Assembly: GCA_002706765.1 (NCBI GenBank)
Contig: PAJV01000068.1
Location: forward strand, 62,001-126,000
From: Gimesia sp.
GTDB taxonomy: Bacteria > Planctomycetota > Planctomycetia > Planctomycetales > Planctomycetaceae
Direction: 5' to 3'
DNA: 64,000 nt
The notes below the pieces were generated by a model, which searched no databases, had not been told where the DNA came from, and worked only from the letters and a program-made list of their open reading frames with translations. Numbering within the stretch: the first letter of the stretch is position 1; each line of letters begins with the position of its first letter. A program made the translations under genes and the position numbers. Below are positions 35,548-45,923 of this stretch, piece by piece.

Positions 35548-37080
35548 TTACGTCTGACTGTGGCTGAAAGTCTGGCCGGTCGCCAGTTGCATGATGGCCT
35601 CCTCGCTAAATTCATCGCGGGAGAGTTCGCCAGTCATTTGTCCCTCATGCATGACCAGCACACGGTCAGAGATACCGCGGATTTCTTCCAGATCGCTACT
35701 GACAAACAGGACCGCCATGCCTTGAGAGGCCAGTTGATTCATCAGTGTGTAGATTTCTTCTTTCGCACCAATATCAACGCCGCGGGTGGGTTCGTCGAGC
35801 AGCAATACGCGGGGATTCATGGCCAGCCATTTTCCCAGCACGACCTTCTGTTGATTTCCGCCAGATAAAAACTGCACGATCTGACTATCGCTGGGAGTTT
35901 TGATATTCATCACCGCGATCATCTCTTCGGAGATGTTGCGTTCCTGATTAAAATTAATTCTACCCAGTGATTTTCGATCGCGCGTCAGGCTGGCCAGACT
36001 CATGTTTTCGCGGACTGCCATCTCCAGCACCAGCCCCTGTAGTTTACGGTCTTCGGGTACCAGTGCCAGACCCGCTCGGATTGCATCCCGCGGTGAATTG
36101 ATCTGTACTTCCTGTCCGGCAACAGAGATGGAACCACTGAGAGGAGAGTCGATGCCAAACAGCACCTGCAGCAGTTCTGTACGGCCTGCTCCGACCAGTC
36201 CTGAAATACCAACAATTTCATTCTGCCTGATCGAAAAGTTGATGAAGTGGGACGGATAGGCGGGGGTACGGAGCTGTTTGACTTCCAGAACGACCTGACC
36301 GGGCTCATGGGGCGTATGCGGAAAAAACTGGGAGACATTCCTGCCCACCATTAATTGCACCATCCGTTCATGGGAGATCGAGGCACGGTCCAGATCGCCT
36401 GCGTTTTCGCCATCGCGTAAGACGACGACACGATCGGCCAGGTCGTTGACCTCGCCCAGCCGATGGGAAATGTAAATCACACTGACCCCTCGCGCCTTCA
36501 GTTCCCGGATGACGGCAAACAGGGCCTCCGATTCGTGCAGAGAAAGGGATGAGGTGGGTTCATCCATAATCAGGATTCGGGCATTGATCGAAAGAGCCTT
36601 GGCAATTTCGACCATCTGTTGCTGCCCGACGGTCAGATCACCTACCAGGGTTTGCGGAGGAAGATTCAGCCCCACCTGCTTTAGCAGCTTTTCGGATTCG
36701 ACGTAAGTCTGCTGCTGGTTAATCACATTCCAGGAAGCGGGCTCACGTCCCAGAAAAATATTGGCTGCGATGTCCAGATTTTCACAGAGGTTCAACTCCT
36801 GGTGAATCAGGGCGATCCCATGCTCCAACGCAGCCTCTACGTCGGAGATTGAGACTTCTGCTCCTTCAATCAGCAGTTTCCCCGAATCCGGAGGCTGGAC
36901 ACCCGCCAGGATTTTCATCAGCGTACTTTTACCGGCACCATTTTCACCAATGACAGCCAGTACTTCCCCATGGTTTAACGACAGGCTGACCTGGCTCAAG
37001 GCTTTAATGCCAGGAAACTGTTTGGAGATCTGAGCTACTTCGAGAAGTGGTGCCGGATGAGTCGTGGCAGGACTACTCAT
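35548..37080 (-). CDS. Ribose/sugar ABC transporter ATP-binding protein (RbsA type)
   Basis: 510 residues with two fused ABC domains. The N-terminal one has Walker [10 protein letters not shown], signature [15 protein letters not shown] and Walker [13 protein letters not shown]. The C-terminal one has the usual degenerate Walker A ([11 protein letters not shown]), signature [15 protein letters not shown] and Walker [14 protein letters not shown]. This is the standard RbsA/MglA/XylG layout in which one site is inactive. It energises sugar uptake through the RbsC-like permease. Its start codon overlaps the end of the substrate-binding protein gene by eight bases, so the two are coupled. Confidence 0.95.
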   Translation of the reverse strand: MSSPATTHPAPLLEVAQISKQFPGIKALSQVSLSLNHGEVLAVIGENGAGKSTLMKILAGVQPPDSGKLLIEGAEVSISDVEAALEHGIALIHQELNLCENLDIAANIFLGREPASWNVINQQQTYVESEKLLKQVGLNLPPQTLVGDLTVGQQQMVEIAKALSINARILIMDEPTSSLSLHESEALFAVIRELKARGVSVIYISHRLGEVNDLADRVVVLRDGENAGDLDRASISHERMVQLMVGRNVSQFFPHTPHEPGQVVLEVKQLRTPAYPSHFINFSIRQNEIVGISGLVGAGRTELLQVLFGIDSPLSGSISVAGQEVQINSPRDAIRAGLALVPEDRKLQGLVLEMAVRENMSLASLTRDRKSLGRINFNQERNISEEMIAVMNIKTPSDSQIVQFLSGGNQQKVVLGKWLAMNPRVLLLDEPTRGVDIGAKEEIYTLMNQLASQGMAVLFVSSDLEEIRGISDRVLVMHEGQMTGELSRDEFSEEAIMQLATGQTFSHSQT

Positions 37081-38215
37081 CCTTCTGCGGTTCTTTCTGC
37101 TGTTGTGGGTAACGGGGGTCTGGTGTTGCTCCCGGATCAGTTTTCATTGCAGATTTTATTGTCTCGTTTACGGTTTGCCCCGGATCCTTTTTCGCAGAAT
37201 CGTCGAGCAGTGATTTCAGTTCGATCCAGAACTCCTCAACATTGTCCTTACGGATTTTGCGAGCCGGAATGTGCAGAATTTCGTTCTCCGGGATCACCGA
37301 CTTGTCACCGTTGGCGAGTGCTTTCAAAACGCGTACCGATTCGTAGCCGTACTGGTAAGGGTTTTGAACGACAGTGCCTACGACCGTACCATCCATGATT
37401 CCCTGCAGGCTGGCTTCATTTTCGTCAAATGAGACAACCTTGATTTCTTTCAGTTTCCCGGCGTCACGAATCGCCTCCAGGCAGAGCGGGGGATTGTAAG
37501 CAAACAGACCGACCATGCATTTTAAATTGGGATGATTGGCAATCGCGTCTTCCGCATTCGCTTTGGCTTGCGGATGGTCGAAGTCGTCAGTACGGGTATC
37601 CAGAATAGAGTATTTGTCATTCTTGATGACCTCACCTGGTTTGTCGTAGCGTGAACCGTCGTGCGAGCGATCCATCAGTTCGTCAATCACACCCTGCCTG
37701 CGTTGACGGGCATTGGCCTGACCCAGACGCCCTACAAACAGCATGACCTCGCCTCCATCCGGCAGGGCTTCTTTGACCAGTTCTCCACACATGCGACCGG
37801 CGGTGTAGTTATCCATGCCGATATAGCACTGACGTGGGCTTTCCGGTGCGTCGGAATCTTGAGTGATCAGAATCGATCGCGCGGCGATTTCTTTTAACAG
37901 CTCATTTTGATTTTCCGGATCAATCGGGCTGATCGCAATTCCATCGACGTTTTGAGCCAGCAGTTCCTGAACCATTCGTTTCTGATCCGCCACACCCTGG
38001 GGGGGCATTCTCACTTCGACATTCACATCCAGGTCTTCACCCGCTTTTTCAGCACCTCTCTGGGCAATCACCCAGAACGGGTCGACTCCGTTTGTGACGA
38101 AGGCAACTGTTTTTTTACCGTTCCCTTTCTGCTGGTTACAGGCGGGTAACAGGAGTGAGATACTAAAGATTATTGCAAAAAGGCAGCAGTTCCGAATCAA
38201 TTCGCGACAGGTCAT
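37073..38215 (-). CDS. Sugar ABC transporter substrate-binding lipoprotein (RbsB type)
   Basis: 380 residues starting at ATG 38215 (a TTG directly before it extends the frame by one codon), with GGAG nine bases upstream. The lipobox LPAC at about residue 26 marks a lipoprotein. Periplasmic binding protein family 1 (LacI/RbsB) motifs are [55 protein letters not shown] and [15 protein letters not shown]. The C-terminal about 40 residues are a Lys/Pro/Gln-rich tail. The exact sugar is not predictable; inositol, ribose and xylose binders look alike at this level. It is the first gene of the importer operon. Confidence 0.92.
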   Translation of the reverse strand: MTCRELIRNCCLFAIIFSISLLLPACNQQKGNGKKTVAFVTNGVDPFWVIAQRGAEKAGEDLDVNVEVRMPPQGVADQKRMVQELLAQNVDGIAISPIDPENQNELLKEIAARSILITQDSDAPESPRQCYIGMDNYTAGRMCGELVKEALPDGGEVMLFVGRLGQANARQRRQGVIDELMDRSHDGSRYDKPGEVIKNDKYSILDTRTDDFDHPQAKANAEDAIANHPNLKCMVGLFAYNPPLCLEAIRDAGKLKEIKVVSFDENEASLQGIMDGTVVGTVVQNPYQYGYESVRVLKALANGDKSVIPENEILHIPARKIRKDNVEEFWIELKSLLDDSAKKDPGQTVNETIKSAMKTDPGATPDPRYPQQQKEPQKDE

Positions 38216-38565
38216 CAAGTGAGGCTCCTTGTTTATATTGTGCGTACGATCAGCTCAAAGAATTGAGAAGAATTATGATGAATCACTCCCGTATATGATG
38301 CAATGATTTCGTACAAATTTCGAGTTCGCCTGCGGGAAATCAAAAAATAAAAATGGATACAGACGAGTTTTCAATGCATAATCCAGCTGTTATGATGAAG
38401 AAATCGCTCTATTTTAACAGCCGAAATCCGATATCTGAAACTTTTCCCTATTGTCAATCTGTTCAACAGCGATGCTGGCAGATTGCTTTCGATCCAGTTG
38501 ACAATACCACATTTCCGTTCCACTGCAATTCTATTTCCAATTGATCACGAATCAGGGGCAGCTAC
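38216..38565. other. Divergent intergenic region, no gene recognised
   Basis: 350 bases between the sugar-importer operon and the PVC-type haem-binding gene. A TTGACA at 38498-38503 has no -10 at the right distance. An AGGGG ribosome-binding site precedes 38566. No credible open frame or palindrome was seen. Confidence 0.5.
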
Positions 38566-41490
38566 ATGATTCAAGTAATTCAATCGTTGTGTTTCGCCAT
38601 CAGCTTGATGCTGCTTTCTCAAACCTTGATGGCCGCCGACGCTACTGAGGCTCCATCAACTCAGACATGGACTTTTGAGAATCAGGACCATGGCTGGACT
38701 GCTTACACAGATTGCCAGCTGTCGGTCAAAGATCATCTGCTGCAGGTCAACAGTACCGGCAAAGATCCCCACTTCGGTCGCGAGTTAAAATCAGCTGCCG
38801 GCTGGAAACAGGTCAAATTAAAACTGCGGGCCGACTTTCCACTGAAAGGCGAGGTCTATTGGAAAACAGAGAAAAATAACAGCTATGCGGACCAGCGTTC
38901 TGAACGATTCGATTTGAAGAAAAAGAACACCGACTGGCAGGAACTCTCATTTGTATTCTACGCCGATTCGGAAATGACCGGCCTGCGCATTGATCCGGCC
39001 AGTCAGACAGGATTGATCGAGATCGAATCGATCTCACTGGGAAATACCGAAGCGCCCCGCTCCGCAACAGCAACCCCAGCAGACCAGATCAAACTGCTCA
39101 AAGATTTCAAAGTGGAATTACTGTATTCAGTTCCCACTGAAGTCCAGGGTTCGTGGGTGAGTATGACCATTGATCCCAAAGGACGTCTGATTACTTCCGA
39201 TCAGTACGGGGACCTGTATCGCATTACGCCAGCGAAAATTGGCTTTGAAGTAAATAACACTCAGGTGGAAAAACTGAAGGTCGATATGGGCATGGCGCAC
39301 GGACTGCTGTATGCCTTCGACAGTCTGTATGCCGTTGTGAATGGTGGGAAGGAACGACCTTCGGGCCTGTATCGCCTCAAAGATACCAACGGCGATGATC
39401 AGTTTGACGAAGTAAAATTCCTGCGCGAAATTAAAGGAGGCGGAGAGCATGGACCGCATGCCATCATTCTTTCGCCCGATAAAAAATCGCTCTATATCGC
39501 TGCGGGAAATCATACCGACCTGCCCGATCCCGAAAAATCGCTGGTTCCCCGTAACTGGGGCGAGGATCTGCTGCTGCATCGGTTGTGGGATGCCCGCGGT
39601 CATGCTGCCGGTAAACTGGCGCCGGGTGGCTGGATCTGCCGTACCGATCCGGAAGGGAAAGAATTTGAAGTCATCAGTACTGGATTCCGGAACGAATATG
39701 ACATCGCCTTTAATCCGGAAGGGGAACTGTTTACTTATGATGCCGACATGGAATGGGATGTGGGCTCTCCCTGGTATCGTCCAACCCGTGTTAACCACGT
39801 AACCAGCGGGAGTGAATTCGGCTGGCGATCGGGGACGGGGAAATGGCCCGACTATTATCCCGACAGTCTGCCGGCAGTGGTAAATATTGGTCAGGGATCA
39901 CCGACGGGAATTATCTTTGGGACCGGGGCGAAGTTTCCTGCGAAATATCAGGAGGCGTTATTCATTTCAGACTGGAGTTACGGGATTATTTATGCCGTCC
40001 ACCTGAAGCCTGAAGGATCATCCTATACCGCGACGTACGAAAAGTTTGCTTCCGCTACGCCTCTGCCTGTGACCGATCTGGTCGTCAGTCCTGTGGATGG
40101 TGCGTTTTACTTTACGATTGGCGGTCGACGCACGCAGTCCGGTTTATATCGTATTACTTATACAGGCGATGAATCGACGGCTCCTGCAGAACCAGATCCA
40201 GATGCGCTCGCCGGTTTGCGGGAATTACGCCGTGACCTGGAAGAACTGCATGGACAAAAGGATGAAACGATTGTCTATTCGGTCTGGCCTTACCTGGGAC
40301 ATGTAGATCGGCACATCCGCTTCGCTGCCCGGATTGCCCTTGAGCACCAGCCTGTCGAACAATGGCAGAACTGTGTGCTGCTGGAAAATGATCCGAGTAC
40401 GCTCATCACAGCTGGAATCGCACTGGCACGCAATGGGAGCCCGGCATTCAAAACGCCGTTAGTGAATGTATTGAAAAAACTGGACTGGAAGAAACTCTCA
40501 GACACTCAGAAAATAGATCTGCTGCGGTTGTATCAGCTGGTGTTTATTCGGCTCGGAGCACCGACAGAAAAAGAACGTCTGGATGTGCTGGCGCAGATTA
40601 ACAAGGCATATCCGGCTGACAATTCCTTTATGAATCGTGAGCTGAGCCGGGTACTGGTTTATCTAAATGCGCCCCAGGTCATTGAACGGACTCTGGAACT
40701 GCAGGACAAAGCGCTCACACAGGAAGAACAGATTCATTATGCGAAGGTGCTGATGAATCAGAGAACAGGCTGGAATGACAAACTGCGAAAGAAATATTTC
40801 GAGTGGTATCTCAAGTCAACCGCCCATAAAGGGGGGATGTCGTTCAATAAATTCCTGGTCAATATTCGGGCAGAAGCGATTAAAAACCTGTCTGATGCGG
40901 AAAAGGAAATGTTAAAACCTGTTCTGGAAGTGAACCTCGAAAAGGCAGAACCGATAGCAGAAGGGCCGCCGCGACCTTTCGTAAAGAAATGGACGGTGGA
41001 TGAATTACTGAATGCGGAAGTCAGCGATGATTCACAAAGAAACTTCGAACAGGGACGCAGGATGTTTGCCGCTGCCACCTGTTTTAAATGTCATCGCTTT
41101 GCCGGAGAGGGAGGCACTATTGGCCCCGATCTGACCGGGGCAGGGGGCCGTTTCAATGCACAGAACCTGCTGGAGTCGATCATTGAGCCCTCGAAGGTCA
41201 TCTCAGATCAGTATGCCTCGACCATGTTCATCCTGGATGATGGTCGCGTGGTCAATGGTCGTGTAATTAATCTCAATGGAAAAAACCTGATGGTGCTTAC
41301 GGATATGGCCAATCCCAGTAATCTGACTTCGATTGACCGTGATACTGTCGAAGAAATGCTGCCTTCCAAATCATCCATGATGCCTACGGGACTCATCGAT
41401 ACACTCACGAAAGAAGAAGCACTCGACCTGCTCGCTTTCTTACGCTCCGGCGGAGATCCCCAGCATCCCCTGTTTCAGAAGAAGGAGTAA
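38566..41490 (+). CDS. PVC-type haem-binding membrane-dehydrogenase-like protein
   Basis: A 974-residue exported protein with a signal peptide ending near LMAADA (about residue 26). A carbohydrate-binding-like beta domain follows (about 35-165). Next comes a six-bladed propeller similar to glucose/sorbosone dehydrogenase (about 180-530, with PDGWxxR-like RPSGLYRLKDTNGDD and FNPEGELFTYDADMEWD, where Asp and Glu could bind calcium). A helical HEAT-like region spans about 545-800. The C-terminus is a c-type cytochrome domain with CFKCH at 839-843 and the remote haem ligand probably a Met in the MMPTGL stretch. Such proteins are a planctomycete speciality, thought to oxidise sugars in the periplasm or bind polysaccharide. 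The next gene on the strand encodes a Tat protein. Confidence 0.85.
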   Translation: MIQVIQSLCFAISLMLLSQTLMAADATEAPSTQTWTFENQDHGWTAYTDCQLSVKDHLLQVNSTGKDPHFGRELKSAAGWKQVKLKLRADFPLKGEVYWKTEKNNSYADQRSERFDLKKKNTDWQELSFVFYADSEMTGLRIDPASQTGLIEIESISLGNTEAPRSATATPADQIKLLKDFKVELLYSVPTEVQGSWVSMTIDPKGRLITSDQYGDLYRITPAKIGFEVNNTQVEKLKVDMGMAHGLLYAFDSLYAVVNGGKERPSGLYRLKDTNGDDQFDEVKFLREIKGGGEHGPHAIILSPDKKSLYIAAGNHTDLPDPEKSLVPRNWGEDLLLHRLWDARGHAAGKLAPGGWICRTDPEGKEFEVISTGFRNEYDIAFNPEGELFTYDADMEWDVGSPWYRPTRVNHVTSGSEFGWRSGTGKWPDYYPDSLPAVVNIGQGSPTGIIFGTGAKFPAKYQEALFISDWSYGIIYAVHLKPEGSSYTATYEKFASATPLPVTDLVVSPVDGAFYFTIGGRRTQSGLYRITYTGDESTAPAEPDPDALAGLRELRRDLEELHGQKDETIVYSVWPYLGHVDRHIRFAARIALEHQPVEQWQNCVLLENDPSTLITAGIALARNGSPAFKTPLVNVLKKLDWKKLSDTQKIDLLRLYQLVFIRLGAPTEKERLDVLAQINKAYPADNSFMNRELSRVLVYLNAPQVIERTLELQDKALTQEEQIHYAKVLMNQRTGWNDKLRKKYFEWYLKSTAHKGGMSFNKFLVNIRAEAIKNLSDAEKEMLKPVLEVNLEKAEPIAEGPPRPFVKKWTVDELLNAEVSDDSQRNFEQGRRMFAAATCFKCHRFAGEGGTIGPDLTGAGGRFNAQNLLESIIEPSKVISDQYASTMFILDDGRVVNGRVINLNGKNLMVLTDMANPSNLTSIDRDTVEEMLPSKSSMMPTGLIDTLTKEEALDLLAFLRSGGDPQHPLFQKKE

Positions 41491-41637
41491 TTCCAGGCAA
41501 AGTCCTTTTCAAGCCAGATGCAATAATGATCTGGTCAGAGGATGGATCAGAATCAAAGGGGATCAAGTTTCTATGTAAATAGAGCATACTGATATTTGAA
41601 TCGATAACCTGCATCCGAAAAGGGCCAAAGTGAAACG

Positions 41638-42903
41638 ATGAAGAATCCCAGAATGATGACTCGCAGAGACTGGCTGGCAGGGGTAGCCGCCTGTGGTGCC
41701 ATGTCTCAGCGTGCGCTGGCGGCTTCTGCAAAGTCAGTCAAAATGAAGTCCGTTGCCGCGGTGGTATCCATCTACGAACCGATAACACATAGCGATGTGC
41801 TGATTGGGAAAATTCTGGAAGGTTGGAAGCAGGATGGTGCAACCGGGCCGGCTTTAAAGTTATCTTCTCTGTATGTGGATCAGGTTTCCGATCAGGATCT
41901 GTCCCGTAAAATGGCTGCGAAATATAATGTACCGATCTTTGATTCAATCGAAAAAGCAGTTACGGTTGGAACAGACCGGATTCCCGTTGATGGCGTGATC
42001 AGCATCGGCGAACATGGCGACTATCCCCTTAATGACAAAGGGCAACAGCTGTATCCACGTCGTCGTTTTTTCAAAGAGATCACCGATACCTTTCAGAAAT
42101 ACAACCGCGTTGTCCCTGTCTTTAATGACAAACATCCAGGCCCCGTCTGGGCTGATGCAAAATGGATGTATGATCGTGCTCAGGAAATGCAGGTTCCCTT
42201 CATGGCTGGCTCATCACTTCCCCTGACATATCGGAAACCCGAACTCGATATACCGCCGGGATCGGAAATCGAAGCTGCGGTGGGAATCGGCTATTCCGAA
42301 CTCGACAGGTATGGCTTTCATGCACTCGAGTGTTTTCAATGCCTGGTCGAGAGACGACAGGGGGCAGAAAGTGGTGTGGAGTGGGTGCAATATTTAGAAG
42401 GGGACGCCATGTGGAAGGTTCTTGATGATGGCTTCGTATCCCGGGATGTCTTCGATGCCGCCCTGGCAGCAGTTCCCAAAGTAAGACAGGGGGATGTGCG
42501 AGATGATCCGGACGCCGGACTGTTTCTTTTCAAGTACAACGACGGGTTCGTGGGGGCCTTGTTCATGTTGCAGTCGGTGAATCGTACTTCGGTTGCGCTC
42601 ACGCTCAAGGGGCAAGCGAAACCTGTCGCCACTCAGTTTGAAGAACGAACCGAACCGGCACATCCGCACTTTGCGTATCTGTTAAAGAGTATCGAACGCA
42701 TGATCCACACGGGCCGTCCCAGCTATCCTGTCGAACGAACATTGTTAACCAGTGGTATTCTCGACCGGGCTCTGACCTCACGACTTCAGGACGGTCAAAA
42801 GCTGGAAACTCCCGAACTGGCGATTCGTTACCAACCCGTCGCTTATCCCCACGCACCCCTGCCGGATTTGAATGCTGACCCATCTCAGCAGTTAGCCAGA
42901 TAG
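41638..42903 (+). CDS. Tat-exported protein of unknown function
   Basis: 421 residues with a twin-arginine signal ([21 protein letters not shown]) at the N-terminus. ATG 41638 and the double ATG at 41653/41656 are all possible starts. The mature part has an alpha/beta look with [35 protein letters not shown] and [17 protein letters not shown]. The His, Asp and Glu residues resemble those in secreted dehydrogenase-like proteins of planctomycetes, but the Rossmann GxGxxG motif is not evident. It lies 147 bp downstream of the haem-binding protein gene and may be cotranscribed with it. Function unknown. Confidence 0.7.
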   Translation: MKNPRMMTRRDWLAGVAACGAMSQRALAASAKSVKMKSVAAVVSIYEPITHSDVLIGKILEGWKQDGATGPALKLSSLYVDQVSDQDLSRKMAAKYNVPIFDSIEKAVTVGTDRIPVDGVISIGEHGDYPLNDKGQQLYPRRRFFKEITDTFQKYNRVVPVFNDKHPGPVWADAKWMYDRAQEMQVPFMAGSSLPLTYRKPELDIPPGSEIEAAVGIGYSELDRYGFHALECFQCLVERRQGAESGVEWVQYLEGDAMWKVLDDGFVSRDVFDAALAAVPKVRQGDVRDDPDAGLFLFKYNDGFVGALFMLQSVNRTSVALTLKGQAKPVATQFEERTEPAHPHFAYLLKSIERMIHTGRPSYPVERTLLTSGILDRALTSRLQDGQKLETPELAIRYQPVAYPHAPLPDLNADPSQQLAR

Positions 42904-42920
42904 AGCGTTCAGGTATAGAA

Positions 42921-45842
42921 TCACTTCACTCTCTCTGCTGGTCTCTGGTTCGAACTGGTAGCCAGTTTGTCTTTGTGTTTCACGTGCAGGAGTACCGGGA
43001 TGGATGTCTGGTTGCCTTCCTGGTCGGCTCGCAGATGAAACAATCGCGTTGTTTCAGGGACCCACTTGGCGGCGGTCAGATAAAATGTCCGTTCATTCTG
43101 GTTGTCCAGAAGTAAAAGACCATTCAACCCGATGTTATCCACATAGACGCCGTGGGGCAGATTGCGACCTGCGTACTCACGACCGAAACCGACGACTCCC
43201 TGGTATCCATTTCGCAACAGCAGCACCCGGGCTGAAATTGTCTCGCCGGGATGGATAGTCAATTCAATGGGTTTGTCGGGGAATTCGGCAATGTTGTCTC
43301 CGGCGACATCCAGTTTGTTGGTGTCCATTGTCACCATACGAATAATCAGTTTTGGTTTTTCGAGCAGTCTGATCTGCCCCAGTGGATTCACGGGATGAGT
43401 GATATCTTTGCCGCCGATTTTTGCCGTTGCGGTAACCGAAACAGACTGATAGCGACTGTCATCGGGCTGCGGAGCGACCAGCGGGCCTGAAGTCTCGGGG
43501 ACGGGATCCGCGGAAACGACGCCGTATGCCCGGTCGTGTCCTGCCTGGATAATCAGCGGGCTGGTGACATGAAAACCGGGGGGGACATCGGCAATATCGA
43601 CTCGAATGGGGCCATCAAAGCCGTCGATGCGATCTGCGACGACTTCGATTTCTTTTCCACTGCCGGCGTTGACCTTGGGATTGGCTCCTTGAAGGGTCAC
43701 TTTGAAGTCGGGCTGGCGGGGACGAACGGTCAGATCGTAATGAAAGTCTTTCCCCTGAAATCCTCGAACATCAGAGACGCGTACATAGTAGCTACCATCC
43801 CGGGGAGCTTTGAAAATCAGCCTTGAATCGTCACCCAGTTCCCGTCTGCCGTCATCATTATTTTCATAATAGACGGTAAAAACGGGGAGTCCGTTGGGGG
43901 GGAGTTCCGTGCCGACCGGATGGGGTTCCACGATGTAGCAGGGTTCATGCAGCGCGTGAGTAATTGGGCTGGTTCCAAAATAGGTGTAGCGTTTTCCGCC
44001 ACTGCCGGGATAGACGTTAAATCCTGAATCGGGACCACGCGGGTAGAGCCAGAGTTTGACCACTTCACCGTTGCAGTACAGGTATTCATTCAATTCCATT
44101 TCCTGCCAGTTCTGAATACGGAAATCATTGACGATATTCGAATCCTTACCGCGAAAAGTGAAATAGGAATCGCGAACAGCTCGCAGCAGAACCCGGGGGA
44201 TCTGCTTGCCTTCTGCATCGAGGACTTCAATTTTGGAATCGAGTTTGGATTTCTTGCGGGCCGCATTTGTTTCAATGAGCCATTCCTGGCCTGCCTTGGA
44301 TTCGAAGCGATACAGATCCAGATCGGGCTGCTCTGGCTTTTCTGAGGAGATGACTCCACTGACCACGACCGCAGCTGCATCCAGTTTCGTGGCATCGACC
44401 GGCTGGTTATTGGGTTCCTGTTCTTTGAGCGAGACGGTTTTGACAGGCGGATCGGCCGGGATGCTTAACTTGCTGCTGGCTACCGCTGTTGTGTTTTGTG
44501 TTTCGGCTGCTGGAGAAGAGAGCTGTTCCGGTAACCGGATCGTCTCTAGCAGGCCGTTGCTGTAACCCACGAGAGTCTCTTTGGAATCAGGGGAAAACAC
44601 GACCGAGGTCGGGAGGGCAGGCAGGTTTTCTTTGACGTTCAACAGCAGCAACTGGCCGGCATCCCAGATTTTCAGCGACTGATCATCAGAGATGGAGGCC
44701 AGCAGTTTGCCGTCTGGGGAGAGAGCTATTTGTGTGACCGGGCTCTCATGCGCAAAGCGGGCGTAGATTAAAGGGTTGATTTTTGCAGAGGTCCGGGAAA
44801 TCAGTCGCCATTTGCGGATCCGGTTGTCAGCGCCCGCGGCGAGGATGAAATTGCCATCCGGACTGAAGGTGACCGAATACTGCTCCTTGAGGGGCTGGCT
44901 GAGGGTGTCCAGTCGCTGTCCCGAGGAAACCTGCCAGACTTTCACGGTGGCGTCAGCAGAAGCACTGGCCAGAGTGCTGCTGTCCGGACTGAAAGCCAAG
45001 TCGAAAATCGCACCGTTATGGCCGGTCAGAGCACGGACCTGTTTTCCCGTGGCGACGTCCCAGAGAAGAATGTTATGATCGTAACTGCCTGTCGCCAGCC
45101 ATTTTTTATCTGGGCTGATTTGAGCCGCATACAGAACGTCTTTATGTCCTGAGAATTCCTGCAGCTTCTTACCGGTGGCGACATCCCAGATTGCGGCCTG
45201 ACCAAATAAACCGGTGGTTCCCGAAGCCGTGATCATCCATTTGCCATCGGTGGTGAATTGCACAGAATTGACTTTACCGGGAAGCCCCTGCAATTTCTGA
45301 CTCTGATTCGCGGATTTGCCTTGAAGTTGTACTTCTTCAAAACGCGCCACTGCCTTTAACTGATTCGCGTCGGACCAGGCGAGTGAGGTGATCGGCTTTT
45401 CTGCTGATTTCGCCGGAGCAATGTCAGGCACCATCAATTCCATCCGAGCGGGTTCTGCTCCCGAGGGGCCTTTGGCTCCCTGATTGACCCATTCCACCAA
45501 CAGGGCTATTTCAGTGTCGGTCAGTTTTTCGCCACTGTCTTCCGGCGGCATGACTGGTTTGGCTTCCCCCTTGATCATGCGGATCAGTCGGCTGCTTCCG
45601 CTGTCGCCGGGTAAGACTGCCGGTCCATGCTTGCCCCCTTTGAGCAGTCCCTGATAGGAGTCGATAGCAAATTTCCCTTCGGGATCATCCACACTGTGAC
45701 AGCCTTCACAGTATTTGCGGAACAGAGGCGCGATCTGTTTCGGGTAATCTACCTGTTTTTCTGCAGCACTCAGTGAGTCAGGCAGACTGACCAGCAGGCA
45801 GAGCGAACAGAGCAACATCAGTTTTTCAGGAACGTTTATCAT
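42921..45842 (-). CDS. PSCyt1/WD40 exported protein
   Basis: The frame opens at TTG 45854; ATG 45842 with an AGG site is the likely start, giving 973 residues. A signal peptide comes first, then a Planctomycete cytochrome c domain with YCEGCH near residue 45, then about seven WD40 blades (about 170-440), for example LLWDVATGKQVRALTGHNGA and SPDGKLLASISDDQSLKIWD. The C-terminal half contains a bacterial pre-peptidase-like beta domain and an Ig-like segment. It is the third of three genes in a minus-strand block with DUF1501 and DUF1549/1553 partners. That combination occurs across planctomycetes, where the propeller and haem domains are thought to act together at the cell surface. Function is not demonstrated. 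Confidence 0.85.
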   Translation of the reverse strand: MINVPEKLMLLCSLCLLVSLPDSLSAAEKQVDYPKQIAPLFRKYCEGCHSVDDPEGKFAIDSYQGLLKGGKHGPAVLPGDSGSSRLIRMIKGEAKPVMPPEDSGEKLTDTEIALLVEWVNQGAKGPSGAEPARMELMVPDIAPAKSAEKPITSLAWSDANQLKAVARFEEVQLQGKSANQSQKLQGLPGKVNSVQFTTDGKWMITASGTTGLFGQAAIWDVATGKKLQEFSGHKDVLYAAQISPDKKWLATGSYDHNILLWDVATGKQVRALTGHNGAIFDLAFSPDSSTLASASADATVKVWQVSSGQRLDTLSQPLKEQYSVTFSPDGNFILAAGADNRIRKWRLISRTSAKINPLIYARFAHESPVTQIALSPDGKLLASISDDQSLKIWDAGQLLLLNVKENLPALPTSVVFSPDSKETLVGYSNGLLETIRLPEQLSSPAAETQNTTAVASSKLSIPADPPVKTVSLKEQEPNNQPVDATKLDAAAVVVSGVISSEKPEQPDLDLYRFESKAGQEWLIETNAARKKSKLDSKIEVLDAEGKQIPRVLLRAVRDSYFTFRGKDSNIVNDFRIQNWQEMELNEYLYCNGEVVKLWLYPRGPDSGFNVYPGSGGKRYTYFGTSPITHALHEPCYIVEPHPVGTELPPNGLPVFTVYYENNDDGRRELGDDSRLIFKAPRDGSYYVRVSDVRGFQGKDFHYDLTVRPRQPDFKVTLQGANPKVNAGSGKEIEVVADRIDGFDGPIRVDIADVPPGFHVTSPLIIQAGHDRAYGVVSADPVPETSGPLVAPQPDDSRYQSVSVTATAKIGGKDITHPVNPLGQIRLLEKPKLIIRMVTMDTNKLDVAGDNIAEFPDKPIELTIHPGETISARVLLLRNGYQGVVGFGREYAGRNLPHGVYVDNIGLNGLLLLDNQNERTFYLTAAKWVPETTRLFHLRADQEGNQTSIPVLLHVKHKDKLATSSNQRPAERVK

Positions 45843-45923
45843 CAGAGACCTCAAGTCGGCGCTTTAATAGAAAAATCTCGATCAGTATGAGAAGATCAGT
45901 ATGAGAATGAGTTCAGCAGTCGA

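Noticed and set aside
38353-38544. Small gene upstream of the haem-binding protein
   Set aside because: No ribosome-binding site and no protein-like pattern.
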